Shown here: positions 54,458 through 62,621 of the stretch, one piece after another
How the letters are laid out: every line of letters begins with the position of its first letter
Position numbering within the stretch: the stretch's first letter is position 1
Origin: Rubrivivax gelatinosus
Lineage (GTDB): Bacteria; Pseudomonadota; Gammaproteobacteria; Burkholderiales; Burkholderiaceae_C
NCBI RefSeq assembly: GCF_016583785.1
Contig: NZ_NRRU01000008.1
Coordinates: 1 to 64,000, forward strand
Direction of reading: 5' to 3'
Length of the DNA: 64,000 nucleotides
Program-made: the position numbers and the translations under genes
The notes under the pieces: model-generated
Told to the model about the DNA's origin: nothing
The model's input: only the letters and a program-made list of their open reading frames with translations
Database searches by the model: none

Positions 54458-55267
54458 CTAGAACGCTGGGGAACGGGCGCCGGCCGGCGGCGGCGCGTCG
54501 GCCAGCAGCCGCCGCACGACCGCGGCACCGTAGCGCGCGCAGACCTCGCGCAGGAAACGCGAGAAGTCGGCGTGGGCGTCGTCGTCGGCGCGGTCCGAGA
54601 TCGCGCGGATCGCGACGAAGGGCAGGCCCCATTCGTGGCAGACCTGGGCGATCGCCGCGCCTTCCATCTCGACCGCCAGCGCGTCGGGCAGCGCCTGGCG
54701 CAGCGTGTCGCTGTCCTGGCGCGTGCGCACGAAGCGGTCGCCGCTGACGATGAGCCCGGTGTGCACGGTCGGCGCATGCAGCCCGAAGGCCTGCACCGTC
54801 TGCGCGCCGAACAGTGCCAGCGGGTCGGCCAGCGCCGCGCGCGCGGCGGCAGCGGCGCGTTCGACCAGCGCCGCGTCGGCAGGAAAACGCGAGACCCCCG
54901 TCAGCGGCACCTCCCAGCGCGGGAAGAAGGGCGAGCCGTCGAGGTCGTGCTGCAGCAGTTCGCTCGAGACGACGACATCGCCGACCGCGACCCCGGGCGC
55001 CAGCGCCCCGGCGATGCCGGTCAGCACCACCGCGCCGACGCCGTAGTGCGCGATCAGCGTCGCCGTCGTCGCCGCCGCGGCCACCTTGCCGACGCGCGAC
55101 TGCACCGCGACCACCGCATGCCCCTCCAGTTCGCCCAGCCAGAACTCGCGGTTGCCGATGATCCGGCGCTGCGCGCCCGGCATCAGCTCGAGCAGTTCGC
55201 GCAGCTCCTGGCGCAGCGCGGCGACGAGGCCCAGCGGGGCGGGTGGGGCAGGGTGGGCGCTGTCCAT
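54458..55267 (-). CDS. 5'-methylthioadenosine/S-adenosylhomocysteine nucleosidase-like protein
   Basis: 269 residues, PNP/UDP fold. The family's GIAGALAPGVAVGDVVVS, VEMEGAAIAQVC and AISDRADDDAHADF are present, including the catalytic Glu-Met-Glu and Asp. The enzyme cleaves adenine from SAH or MTA and helps recycle methyl donors. It is longer than E. coli Pfs (232) by an N-terminal lead and C-terminal tail. ATG 55267; 118 bp from the divergent Crp gene. Confidence 0.85.
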   Translation of the reverse strand: MDSAHPAPPAPLGLVAALRQELRELLELMPGAQRRIIGNREFWLGELEGHAVVAVQSRVGKVAAAATTATLIAHYGVGAVVLTGIAGALAPGVAVGDVVVSSELLQHDLDGSPFFPRWEVPLTGVSRFPADAALVERAAAAARAALADPLALFGAQTVQAFGLHAPTVHTGLIVSGDRFVRTRQDSDTLRQALPDALAVEMEGAAIAQVCHEWGLPFVAIRAISDRADDDAHADFSRFLREVCARYGAAVVRRLLADAPPPAGARSPAF

Positions 55268-55384
55268 GGCGGTCGCGGGTGTGGGCAGCGAGCATCGCAC
55301 GACTTCGGGCTGTCCCCGGCGCGTCGCGCCGCGGCCGGCGGCTGCGCTACCGTCGGGCGCCATCCCGCTGCGAACCTGTCTGCC

Positions 55385-56080
55385 ATGCCCGCGCCCCTGC
55401 TGCCCGCCAAACTCGCCGACACCGTGCGTGCCGGCGCCTGGTTCGCGTCGCTGCCCGAAGACCTGGCCGACCACCTGCTGGCGCTCGCGCGCCCGCAGCA
55501 GCTGGCCGCCGGCAAGCGGCTGTTCGCCCGCGGCGACGCAGCCGACGGCCTGTACGCCATCGTGCGCGGCGTGATGCGTTTCGGCGCCGTCACCGGCCCG
55601 GGGCAGGAGGCGCTGCTGGCGATGCTGGAGCCGCCGCAGTGGTTCGGCGAGATCGCGCTCTTCGACGGCGCGGCGCGCACCCACGACGCCTGGGCCGAGA
55701 GCGACTGCACGCTGCTGCACGTGCCGCAGCACGAACTGGTGCGGCTGCTGGCGGCGCGCCCGCGCCACTGGCAGGCTTTCGGCCGGCTGCTGACGAACAA
55801 GCTGCGCCTGACCTTCGCCGCCGTCGAAGAACTGGCGCTGCTGCCGCCGACACCGCGGCTGGCGCGCCGGCTGGCGGCGATGGCCGGCGGCTACGGCGCC
55901 TGGCAGGGGCGCAGCAAACGCGTGCTCGAGGTCTCGCAGGAGCAGCTCGGGCTGATGCTGGCGCTGTCGCGGCAGACGGTGAACCAGTCGCTGAAGGAGC
56001 TGGAAGCCGCCGGCCTGCTGCGCCGCAGCCGCGGCGCGATCGAGATCCTGGACTTGGCGCGGCTGGCCGGCGGCGGCTGA
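55385..56080 (+). CDS. Crp/Fnr-family regulator without Fe-S cysteines
   Basis: 231 residues: a cNMP-type beta-barrel (AAGKRLFARGDAADGLYAIV; WFGEIALFDG) and a C-terminal winged helix (VSQEQLGLMLALSRQTVNQS, KELEAAGLL). There is only one Cys and no N-terminal Cys cluster, so it is not an oxygen-sensing FNR; ligand may be a cyclic nucleotide or other. The recognition helix SRQTVNQ is closer to CRP (SRETVGR) than to FNR (SRETISR). It abuts the convergent ThDP gene with no gap. Confidence 0.87.
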   Translation: MPAPLLPAKLADTVRAGAWFASLPEDLADHLLALARPQQLAAGKRLFARGDAADGLYAIVRGVMRFGAVTGPGQEALLAMLEPPQWFGEIALFDGAARTHDAWAESDCTLLHVPQHELVRLLAARPRHWQAFGRLLTNKLRLTFAAVEELALLPPTPRLARRLAAMAGGYGAWQGRSKRVLEVSQEQLGLMLALSRQTVNQSLKELEAAGLLRRSRGAIEILDLARLAGGG

Positions 56081-57826
56081 TCAGGCCGGTGTGACGACGC
56101 GGCGCCAGGCGGCGCGGGCCACCAGCCGCAGCTTGTTGCCGACGCTCATGCGCGCCAGGTTGGTCTTGATGATGCCCTGCGTGAAACGCGTCTGCTTCGT
56201 GTAGTCGACGTGCACGTCGACGACCACCGGCACTCCCTGCGCGGCCTCGCTGCGCGCCGCCTGCAGCACGCGTTCGATGTCGGCGTCGCTTTCCATGCGC
56301 AGGTAGCGTGCGCCGGAAGCCCGCGCGATGCCTTCGATGCGGATCTCGGGCAACACGGTGCAGGCCTTGCGGTTGTAGGGCAGCTGCTGGGCCTGCGAGA
56401 TTTGCGCCAGTTCGCCGTCGTTGAAGACGCAGACGACGACACCCAGCCCGTGTTCGGCGGCGGTGCTGAGCTCGATGCCGGTCATCAGGAAGGCGCCGTC
56501 GCCGACGATCGCGACCACCGGCTGCTCGCGGTGCGTCAGCTGGATCGCGACGGCCGCCGGCACGCCGTAGCCCATGCAGTTGAAGTCGGTCGGCGACACC
56601 AGATGGCGCGCACGCCGCGACTCGAAGAGTTCGGCGGTCAGGAAGGTGTGGTTGCCGTCGTCGGTGACGACCCAGGCCTCGTCGGGCAGCGCGGCGCGCA
56701 GCGCCTGGAAAAACCGCGCCGGGTTGACGCGGCCGCGGCTGTCGTGGCGCAGCCACTCGTCGTGGTAGGCCTGCTTGGCCGCGGCGATGCGCTGCGCGAC
56801 TTCGGCACCACGCACCGCCGGCGCATCGCCGCCGAGTGCCTGCAGCCGCGCCGCCAGCGCCGGCAGCACCCGGCGCGCGTCGCCGGCGATCGTGATCTCG
56901 GCCGGGTAGTTGGCGTTGAACACCGCCGGGTTGATGTCCACGTGCACCAGGCGCCAGCCGCCGCGCAGGCCGTAGCTGCCGGTGGCGATCTCGCCGAAAC
57001 GGTTGCCGACGGCCAGCAGCACGTCGCAGTCGGCAAACGCCTGCTCGGCCGCCGGCACCGCCGCCGGGCCTATGCCCATGCCGGCGTGCAGCGGGTGGTT
57101 GCCGGGGAAGGCGCTCAGGCCCTGCAGCGTCGTCGCCACCGGCGCGCCCAGGCGCTCGGCGATGGTGGCGATGCTCGCGCCGCAGTCGACCGCGCCCCAG
57201 CCGACGAACAGGCCCGGGCGGCGCGCCTGCAGCAGCAGCCGCGCGGCGGCTTCGATCGCGCCGTCGTCGAAGGCCTCGGTTTGCGGCCCGGGGTCGAAGG
57301 CGGGCAACTCGTCGACCTCGCCCGGGATCATCTGCAGGTCCACCGGGATCTCGACGAACACCGGCCCGGGCTCGCCGCGTTTCGCGGTGCGCCAGGCTTC
57401 GTACAGCGTCGGCACGACGTCGCGGTGGCGCGTGATCCGCCAGGCGCCCTTGGTCACCGGTTTCACCCAGGCGAGCTGGTCGATCTCGTGCAGCTGGTAC
57501 TTGAAGCCGTGGCTGCCGTGCGTGCCGCCGGAGATCACCAGCATCGGGATGCCGTCGAGAAAGGCCTCGCCGATGCCGGCCATCGCCAGCGCGGTGCCGG
57601 CGGCGGGCACGATCAGCAGCGTGCCCAGGTGTTCGTTGGTGCGGCTGACGGCGTCGGCCATGAAGGCGGCGTTGCCTTCGTGGGTGACGCGGATCGGGCG
57701 CACCGTCGCCGAGCCGGCGAGCGCGTCGTAGGTCTCGGTGTTGTGCACGCCCGGGATGCCGAAGGTGTGGCGCACCCCCAGCTGTTCGAGCGCGTGGCGC
57801 ACCAGTTCGGCGGCGGTCTTCTTCAT
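56081..57826 (-). CDS. Thiamine-diphosphate enzyme (acetolactate synthase-like)
   Basis: 581 residues with the three-domain layout of the ThDP decarboxylase group: N-terminal Pyr domain with catalytic Glu in VTHEGNAAFMADA; central domain; C-terminal PP domain with GDGAFLMTGIELSTAAEHGL and the N-D/E metal pattern in FNDGE. The family ranges from acetolactate synthase to benzoylformate decarboxylase and sulfo-acetaldehyde enzymes, so the substrate is unknown. Its ATG overlaps the stop of the FAD dehydrogenase, an operon of two. Confidence 0.85.
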   Translation of the reverse strand: MKKTAAELVRHALEQLGVRHTFGIPGVHNTETYDALAGSATVRPIRVTHEGNAAFMADAVSRTNEHLGTLLIVPAAGTALAMAGIGEAFLDGIPMLVISGGTHGSHGFKYQLHEIDQLAWVKPVTKGAWRITRHRDVVPTLYEAWRTAKRGEPGPVFVEIPVDLQMIPGEVDELPAFDPGPQTEAFDDGAIEAAARLLLQARRPGLFVGWGAVDCGASIATIAERLGAPVATTLQGLSAFPGNHPLHAGMGIGPAAVPAAEQAFADCDVLLAVGNRFGEIATGSYGLRGGWRLVHVDINPAVFNANYPAEITIAGDARRVLPALAARLQALGGDAPAVRGAEVAQRIAAAKQAYHDEWLRHDSRGRVNPARFFQALRAALPDEAWVVTDDGNHTFLTAELFESRRARHLVSPTDFNCMGYGVPAAVAIQLTHREQPVVAIVGDGAFLMTGIELSTAAEHGLGVVVCVFNDGELAQISQAQQLPYNRKACTVLPEIRIEGIARASGARYLRMESDADIERVLQAARSEAAQGVPVVVDVHVDYTKQTRFTQGIIKTNLARMSVGNKLRLVARAAWRRVVTPA

Positions 57827-59439
57827 CGCATCTCCTGTCGGCCGGTGATGTGGCGCACGGCGGCGTGGGCGGTGAGCAGGCAGCCCGGCAGGAAGCTGCC
57901 TTCGAGCGACTTGCGCCCGCTGGCGCCGCCGCCGCCGAAACCCGCCGCCTCGCCGACGGCGTAGAGCCCGGCGATCGGCGTGCCGGCCCCGTCCAGCACG
58001 CGGCTCGCGAGGTCGGTCTGCAGACCGCCCATGGACTTGCGCGTCAGGATGCGGCAGCGCACCGCCAGCAGCGGCCCGGCGTCGGGGTCGAGGATGCGCT
58101 GGTAGCGGCAGGTGCGCACGCGGTCGCCGCGCCAGCGCCGCAGCTGCTCGATGCGGCGCAGCTGGTCGTCGTCGTGGAAACGCGGGCCGCGCGCGATCTG
58201 GGCGTCGTAGGGCGCGATCTGCGCCGCCAGCGTCTGCGCGCTGATGCGCTTGTCACCCGCGACGGCGTTCATGCGCTCGGCCAGCCGCTCCAGCGTGCCG
58301 GCCTGGACGACGTCGGGGCAGCGGGCCAGCAGTTCGTCGACGAGTTCGGGCTGGCCGCGCACGAGCTGGCGCAGGAAACCGAAGACGCGGCGTTCGCGGA
58401 TCTGCGGGTTGTGTTCGGCGCCCGAGGCGGCCAGCTCCTTGACCGCGATGCGCCGGTTCATCAGCTGCCAGGTCCAGGGCCAGGCTTCGCGGGCGATGCG
58501 CGCCACCATCGCATGGGTGTCGAAGCCGGTGACGAAGGGTTGCGGGCCGATGCGCTGTCCGTCCGGGTCCAGCCACAGCGCCGAACGTGCCGGCACCAGG
58601 CTCAGGCCGTGGCCGTCGAACTGCGGGTTGGGGTGCTGCACGCCGGCGGCGTAGTTCCACATCCGGCCCAGGTGCGTGAGGCGCGCGCCGCGGCGTGCGG
58701 CGGCGTCGTGCAGCCGGCCGTCGGCGTGCGGGTGCGAGCCGTTGAGCAGCTCGCGCGGCGCCGCGCCGTCGGCGGCGGGCCAGTGGGCGCGCACACGCGC
58801 CAGGTCGCCGGTCAGGCCGCCGGCGGCGACGATCACGGTGTCGGCTTCGAGCTCGAACTCGCGGGCGCTGGCTTCGGCCACGCCGCGCACGCCGGCGATG
58901 CGGCCGCCGCTGGTGGAGAAGTCGTCGACGCGGTGCCGCAGCCGCAGCTCCAGCCGCGCCGCCTGCGGGTGCTGGCGCAGCGCGGCGATCAGCGTCGCCG
59001 TCATGTGGCGCGCCGTGCCCCAGAGCACGTGGTAGCGCGGCAGGCTGTTGCCCGGGCGCGTGTCGCCGCGTTCGACCCACTGCACCGCCGGGATGAAACG
59101 CAGGCCGCGGGCGTGCAGCCACTCGTAGACCTCGGGCACGCAGCGTTCGACGTAGTGCTCGGCCCAGCGCCGCGGCCAGACGTCGCCGGCGTCGAACTCG
59201 GCGAACGACAGCCAGTCGGCCAGCGCCAGCGCCGGGCTGTCGGGAATGCCGGCGCGGCGCTGCAGCGGCGTGCCGCACAAGGCCATGCCGCCGAACGCGT
59301 GCAGCCCCAGGCCGCCGGGCTCGGGGCCGCGTTCGAGCAGCGTCACCGCGTGGCCGGCGTCTAGCAGGCCGAGCGCGGCCGCCAGCCCGGCGGGGCCGGC
59401 GCCGACGACGAGGGTGCGGGAGGAGGCGGCGGGAGGCAT
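57823..59439 (-). CDS. FAD-dependent dehydrogenase (3-ketosteroid dehydrogenase/flavocytochrome-like)
   Basis: 538 residues. A Rossmann FAD motif (VVGAGPAGLAAALGLLDAGH) near the start, a middle substrate domain, and the C-terminal GLYAVGEAAGFGGGGASGRK typical of KstD/fumarate reductase-type flavoproteins. The start is ATG 59439, which opens just before the FAD strand; a GTG at 59514 would add 25 low-complexity residues. The partner ThDP enzyme gene follows with a four-base overlap. Together they may oxidise and cleave an alicyclic or keto acid, but no substrate is clear. Confidence 0.8.
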   Translation of the reverse strand: MPPAASSRTLVVGAGPAGLAAALGLLDAGHAVTLLERGPEPGGLGLHAFGGMALCGTPLQRRAGIPDSPALALADWLSFAEFDAGDVWPRRWAEHYVERCVPEVYEWLHARGLRFIPAVQWVERGDTRPGNSLPRYHVLWGTARHMTATLIAALRQHPQAARLELRLRHRVDDFSTSGGRIAGVRGVAEASAREFELEADTVIVAAGGLTGDLARVRAHWPAADGAAPRELLNGSHPHADGRLHDAAARRGARLTHLGRMWNYAAGVQHPNPQFDGHGLSLVPARSALWLDPDGQRIGPQPFVTGFDTHAMVARIAREAWPWTWQLMNRRIAVKELAASGAEHNPQIRERRVFGFLRQLVRGQPELVDELLARCPDVVQAGTLERLAERMNAVAGDKRISAQTLAAQIAPYDAQIARGPRFHDDDQLRRIEQLRRWRGDRVRTCRYQRILDPDAGPLLAVRCRILTRKSMGGLQTDLASRVLDGAGTPIAGLYAVGEAAGFGGGGASGRKSLEGSFLPGCLLTAHAAVRHITGRQEMR

Positions 59440-59619
59440 CGGCGGCGGGGCCTGAAACGGTGAGGCTGGAGTCTCGGCCGCCGGCGCGCCATCCGTCTGT
59501 CCAAAGGCCGACACGGCGAGGCCGGGGCAGCGAGGGCAAACCCGGCACGGGGTGTGGGTGGCCGGGTTGGCGCCTCGCTGGAGGGTTGTCTTAAGGCTCC
59601 CTGAACCCCGGTGGCCGAC

Positions 59620-59633
59620 TTGTGCCAGATCAA
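59620..59633 (+). promoter_or_regulatory. FNR/Anr-type box upstream of the redox operon
   Basis: TTGTG-N4-ATCAA: eight of ten matches to TTGAT-N4-ATCAA, 78 bp upstream of the reductase start. It suggests induction at low oxygen. Confidence 0.5.
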
Positions 59634-59711
59634 GCGGCGGGATCCGGCCGGGAAGACGATGAAGATTCCGGCGCGTTTGCCCTCGGGCGGCGCGCGTCGA
59701 CAGGCTGCTGG

Positions 59712-60932
59712 ATGACTGCTCTGCAACTCTTCGGATGGATCGTCGCTGCCGCGCTGCTTCAGGTCGGCGCTGCGATCGTGCTCGTCTGGTGGCGCAAGCG
59801 TGCAGCGGCTGCCGGGTTGCCTGCGCTCGCCGTCGGGACGTCGGCGCTGCCGCCGGATGCGGCCTGGGCCGGCTGGCGCGAGTTCCGCGTCACGCGCCGG
59901 GCCTACGAAGACGGCGCGCAAACCCAGTGCTCGTTCTATCTGGAGCCGCTTGAAGGCGGGCCGCTGCCGCCCTACCTTCCTGGGCGCTTCCTGACCTTCG
60001 CGGTGGACCTGCCGGGCGCCGACGGGCCACGCACGCTGACGCGCTGCTACTCCTTGTCGGACGCGCCCGATGCCCGGGCTTACCGGGTGACGATCAAGCG
60101 TGTGCCGCCTCCGCCGGGGCGGCCCGAGTTGCCGCCGGGTCAGGTGTCAGGCCACTTCCACGAGCGCGTGCAGGTCGGCGACGTGCTCAGGTTGCGGGCT
60201 CCGTCCGGGCACTTCGTGCTCGACGCGGAGGAGTCGCTGCCGGTGGTGCTGATCGCCGGCGGCATCGGCATCACGCCGATGCTGGCGATGCTGCGCTGCA
60301 GTCTGGCCGAGGCGCCGCAGCGGCCTGTGCACCTGTTCTACGGCGTGCGCAACGGCGCCGAACTCGCTTTCGGGGCCGACCTGGCGGCCCTGGCCCTGGC
60401 CCATCCGGCGTTTGCGCTGCACCGTGTCTTCAGCCAGCCGGCAGGTGGCGACGAGGCCGGGCGCGACTACGAACACACCGGCTTCGTCGGCGTCGAACTG
60501 CTCAAGCGCGCTTTGCCGCACGGGCGCCACCGGTTCTTCATCTGCGGGCCGCCGCCGATGATGCAGGCCCTGGTGCCCGCGCTCGGCGTCTGGGGCGTGC
60601 CGCCCGAGGATGTGCGCTACGAGGCCTTCGGCCCGGCCTCGATGGCGGCACCGGTCCAGGTGCCGGCGGCGCCGCTGGCGATCGAGGTGAGTTTCCGCCG
60701 TTCGGGCCGGACGCTGGTCTGGGACGGGCGCGACGCCACGCTGCTGGACTTCGCCGAGCGCAACGGCGTCAAGGTCGAGTCGGGTTGCCGCTCGGGCGGT
60801 TGCGGCGCCTGCGAGACGCGGGTGGCCAGCGGCAGCGTGCAGTACGCCCACCAGCCCGACCACGACGTCGCGCCGGGGCACTGCCTGCTGTGCGTGGGCA
60901 AGCCGACGTCGGCGCTGGTGCTGGAGGCCTGA
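59712..60932 (+). CDS. Membrane-anchored flavin/2Fe-2S NAD(P)H oxidoreductase
   Basis: 406 residues. An N-terminal membrane helix (about 6-24) places the rest in the cytoplasm. Next come an FAD barrel (FLTFAVDLPG, RCYSLSD), an NAD domain (IAGGIGITPMLAML; FICGPPPMMQ) and a plant-type 2Fe-2S domain (CRSGGCGAC, later CLLC). This is the layout of NADH:ferredoxin-type reductases such as Hcr or phenol hydroxylase reductase. It probably passes electrons from NAD(P)H to the cytochrome b encoded next. ATG 59712 begins at the helix. Confidence 0.88.
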   Translation: MTALQLFGWIVAAALLQVGAAIVLVWWRKRAAAAGLPALAVGTSALPPDAAWAGWREFRVTRRAYEDGAQTQCSFYLEPLEGGPLPPYLPGRFLTFAVDLPGADGPRTLTRCYSLSDAPDARAYRVTIKRVPPPPGRPELPPGQVSGHFHERVQVGDVLRLRAPSGHFVLDAEESLPVVLIAGGIGITPMLAMLRCSLAEAPQRPVHLFYGVRNGAELAFGADLAALALAHPAFALHRVFSQPAGGDEAGRDYEHTGFVGVELLKRALPHGRHRFFICGPPPMMQALVPALGVWGVPPEDVRYEAFGPASMAAPVQVPAAPLAIEVSFRRSGRTLVWDGRDATLLDFAERNGVKVESGCRSGGCGACETRVASGSVQYAHQPDHDVAPGHCLLCVGKPTSALVLEA

Positions 60933-60933
60933 G

Positions 60934-61512
60934 ATGCGCGCCCGCCTGCTGCAACGGGAAGTCCTGCCCCTGATCGCCGGGCTGACGGGGCTGGCGCTGC
61001 TCGCGCTGGCCATCGACGCCTTGCTGCACGCGCTCGACGCGGTCTGGGTCGGGCGCTACCTCGGCATTCCGGGCACGCTGATGATCATCGCGTCGACGGT
61101 CTACTCGCTGCGCAAGCGCAAGGTCCTCACCCGCGGCAACCCGGCGCAGCTGCTGCGTTTTCACGAGGTCGTGGCCTGGACGGGCTCGCTGCTGGTGCTG
61201 GTGCATGCCGGCGTGCACTTCCATGCCGTGCTCGGCTGGCTGGCCGTCATCGCGATGCTGATCAACGTCGGCAGCGGGCTCACCGGCAAGCTGCTGATCG
61301 AGCGCTCGCGCCGGCGCCTGGAAGACGCGCGGCAGCGCATGCAGGAGCGCGGCCTGTCGGCCGCCGAGCAGGACGAGCGGCTGTACTGGGACAGCTTCAC
61401 CTTCGACATCGTGCGCCAGTGGCGCGTGGTGCACTTCCCGATCACGCTCGCGTTCACGGTGCTCGCGATCGCGCACATCGTCGCCGTCTTCCTGTTCTGG
61501 GAGTGGGTATGA
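60934..61512 (+). CDS. Membrane b-type cytochrome-like protein
   Basis: 192 residues, about five membrane helices (LPLIAGLTGLALLALAIDAL; VVAWTGSLLVLVHAGVHFHA; LAVIAMLINVG; ITLAFTVLAIAHIVAVFLF). His residues placed in helices (FHEVV; VHAGVHFH; HFPIT; IAHIV) can bind two haems b, as in cytochrome b561 or ferric reductase-like proteins. The start is one base after the reductase stop and the stop overlaps the next ATG. It would carry electrons across the inner membrane. Confidence 0.82.
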   Translation: MRARLLQREVLPLIAGLTGLALLALAIDALLHALDAVWVGRYLGIPGTLMIIASTVYSLRKRKVLTRGNPAQLLRFHEVVAWTGSLLVLVHAGVHFHAVLGWLAVIAMLINVGSGLTGKLLIERSRRRLEDARQRMQERGLSAAEQDERLYWDSFTFDIVRQWRVVHFPITLAFTVLAIAHIVAVFLFWEWV

Positions 61513-62369
61513 AACACCCGCTCGCCCTGGCCATCATCGCGGTCAATCTCGTCGTGCTGATCGTGCTCGTGTTCGCCCGGCCGCAGCTGATGGTGAGCCC
61601 GGGCCCGCTGTCCAAGGGGCATGCCGAACTCGCCGGCGACTGTTTCGCCTGCCATGCGCCATGGCGCGGTACCGCGGCGGCCCGCTGCAGCAGCTGCCAC
61701 ACCCCGGCCGACGTCGGCCTGCGCACCACCAAGGGGGTGACGATCGTCGCCGCGGCGCCCCGCATCGCCTTTCACCAGCAGCTCGCGCAGCAGGACTGCG
61801 CCGGCTGTCACAGCGACCATCTCGGCCCGCGCCAGACGCTGCGCGACCGCAAGGGTTTCGCCCACGAGATGCTGCTGCCGGCGGTGCAGCAGCAGTGCGG
61901 CGGCTGCCATGCGCAGCCGCAGACCCGCATCCACGAGAACCTGAAGGAAGGCTGCGCGCAGTGCCATGGCACGCGCAGCTGGAAGGTCGGCGCCTTCGAC
62001 CACGCGCTGCTGGGCGCGAGCGCCGAGGCCCGCTGCCAGAGCTGCCACGCGCCGCCCCAGGACCGCCTGCATGCACGTCTGGACGGCCGCTGCGCCACCT
62101 GCCACGGCACGCAGGCCTGGACGCCCGCCACCTTCGACCATGACCGCCACTTCGTGCTCGACCGCGACCACAACGCCGAATGCCGCACCTGCCACGTCGG
62201 CAACGACTACAGCCGCTACACCTGCTACGGCTGCCATGAACACAGCCCCGCCAGCATCCGCTCCGAACACGCCGAGGAGGGGATCCGCAACTTCGACGAC
62301 TGCGTCGAATGCCACCGCAGCGCCGACGACGAAGGGCACGGCGGCGGCTCCCGCCGCGGGCGCGACTGA
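61509..62369 (+). CDS. Decahaem c-type cytochrome, membrane-anchored
   Basis: 286 residues with ten CxxCH haem sites: CFACH, CSSCH, CAGCH, CGGCH, CAQCH, CQSCH, CATCH, CRTCH, CYGCH, CVECH. An uncleaved-looking N-terminal helix (ALAIIAVNLVVLIVLVF) exports and anchors it on the periplasmic face. Extra His residues (FDHALL; FDHDRHFV) could be distal ligands. The ATG lies inside the stop of the cytochrome b gene. It is probably the electron exit of the module, or a wire to outer partners. Confidence 0.93.
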   Translation: MKHPLALAIIAVNLVVLIVLVFARPQLMVSPGPLSKGHAELAGDCFACHAPWRGTAAARCSSCHTPADVGLRTTKGVTIVAAAPRIAFHQQLAQQDCAGCHSDHLGPRQTLRDRKGFAHEMLLPAVQQQCGGCHAQPQTRIHENLKEGCAQCHGTRSWKVGAFDHALLGASAEARCQSCHAPPQDRLHARLDGRCATCHGTQAWTPATFDHDRHFVLDRDHNAECRTCHVGNDYSRYTCYGCHEHSPASIRSEHAEEGIRNFDDCVECHRSADDEGHGGGSRRGRD

Positions 62370-62621
62370 GGTGGCCGCGATGGCCCGCCGGGGCCCGCGC
62401 CGACCGCCTGGGACCGTGTCATCGTTGCCGTCGGGAGGTGGCCGGGGCATGGATCGGCGACGTCCTTGCGCGTTTTCCGAATGCCTATCCACGGCATGCG
62501 CAGTTCATCATTTCCAGATGTATCCCTAGGATGAATGAAAGCCGATGTCGCATGACGTCGGCGGAGGGAGTCGCCACCCCCAGCGGGCATCGGCGGCAGT
62601 CATCACCGGGAACCACATCAC

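Noticed and set aside
55385-56080. Crp/Fnr protein as the oxygen sensor acting on the two FNR-type boxes
   Set aside because: It lacks the N-terminal cysteines needed for a 4Fe-4S cluster and its recognition helix is not the FNR type.
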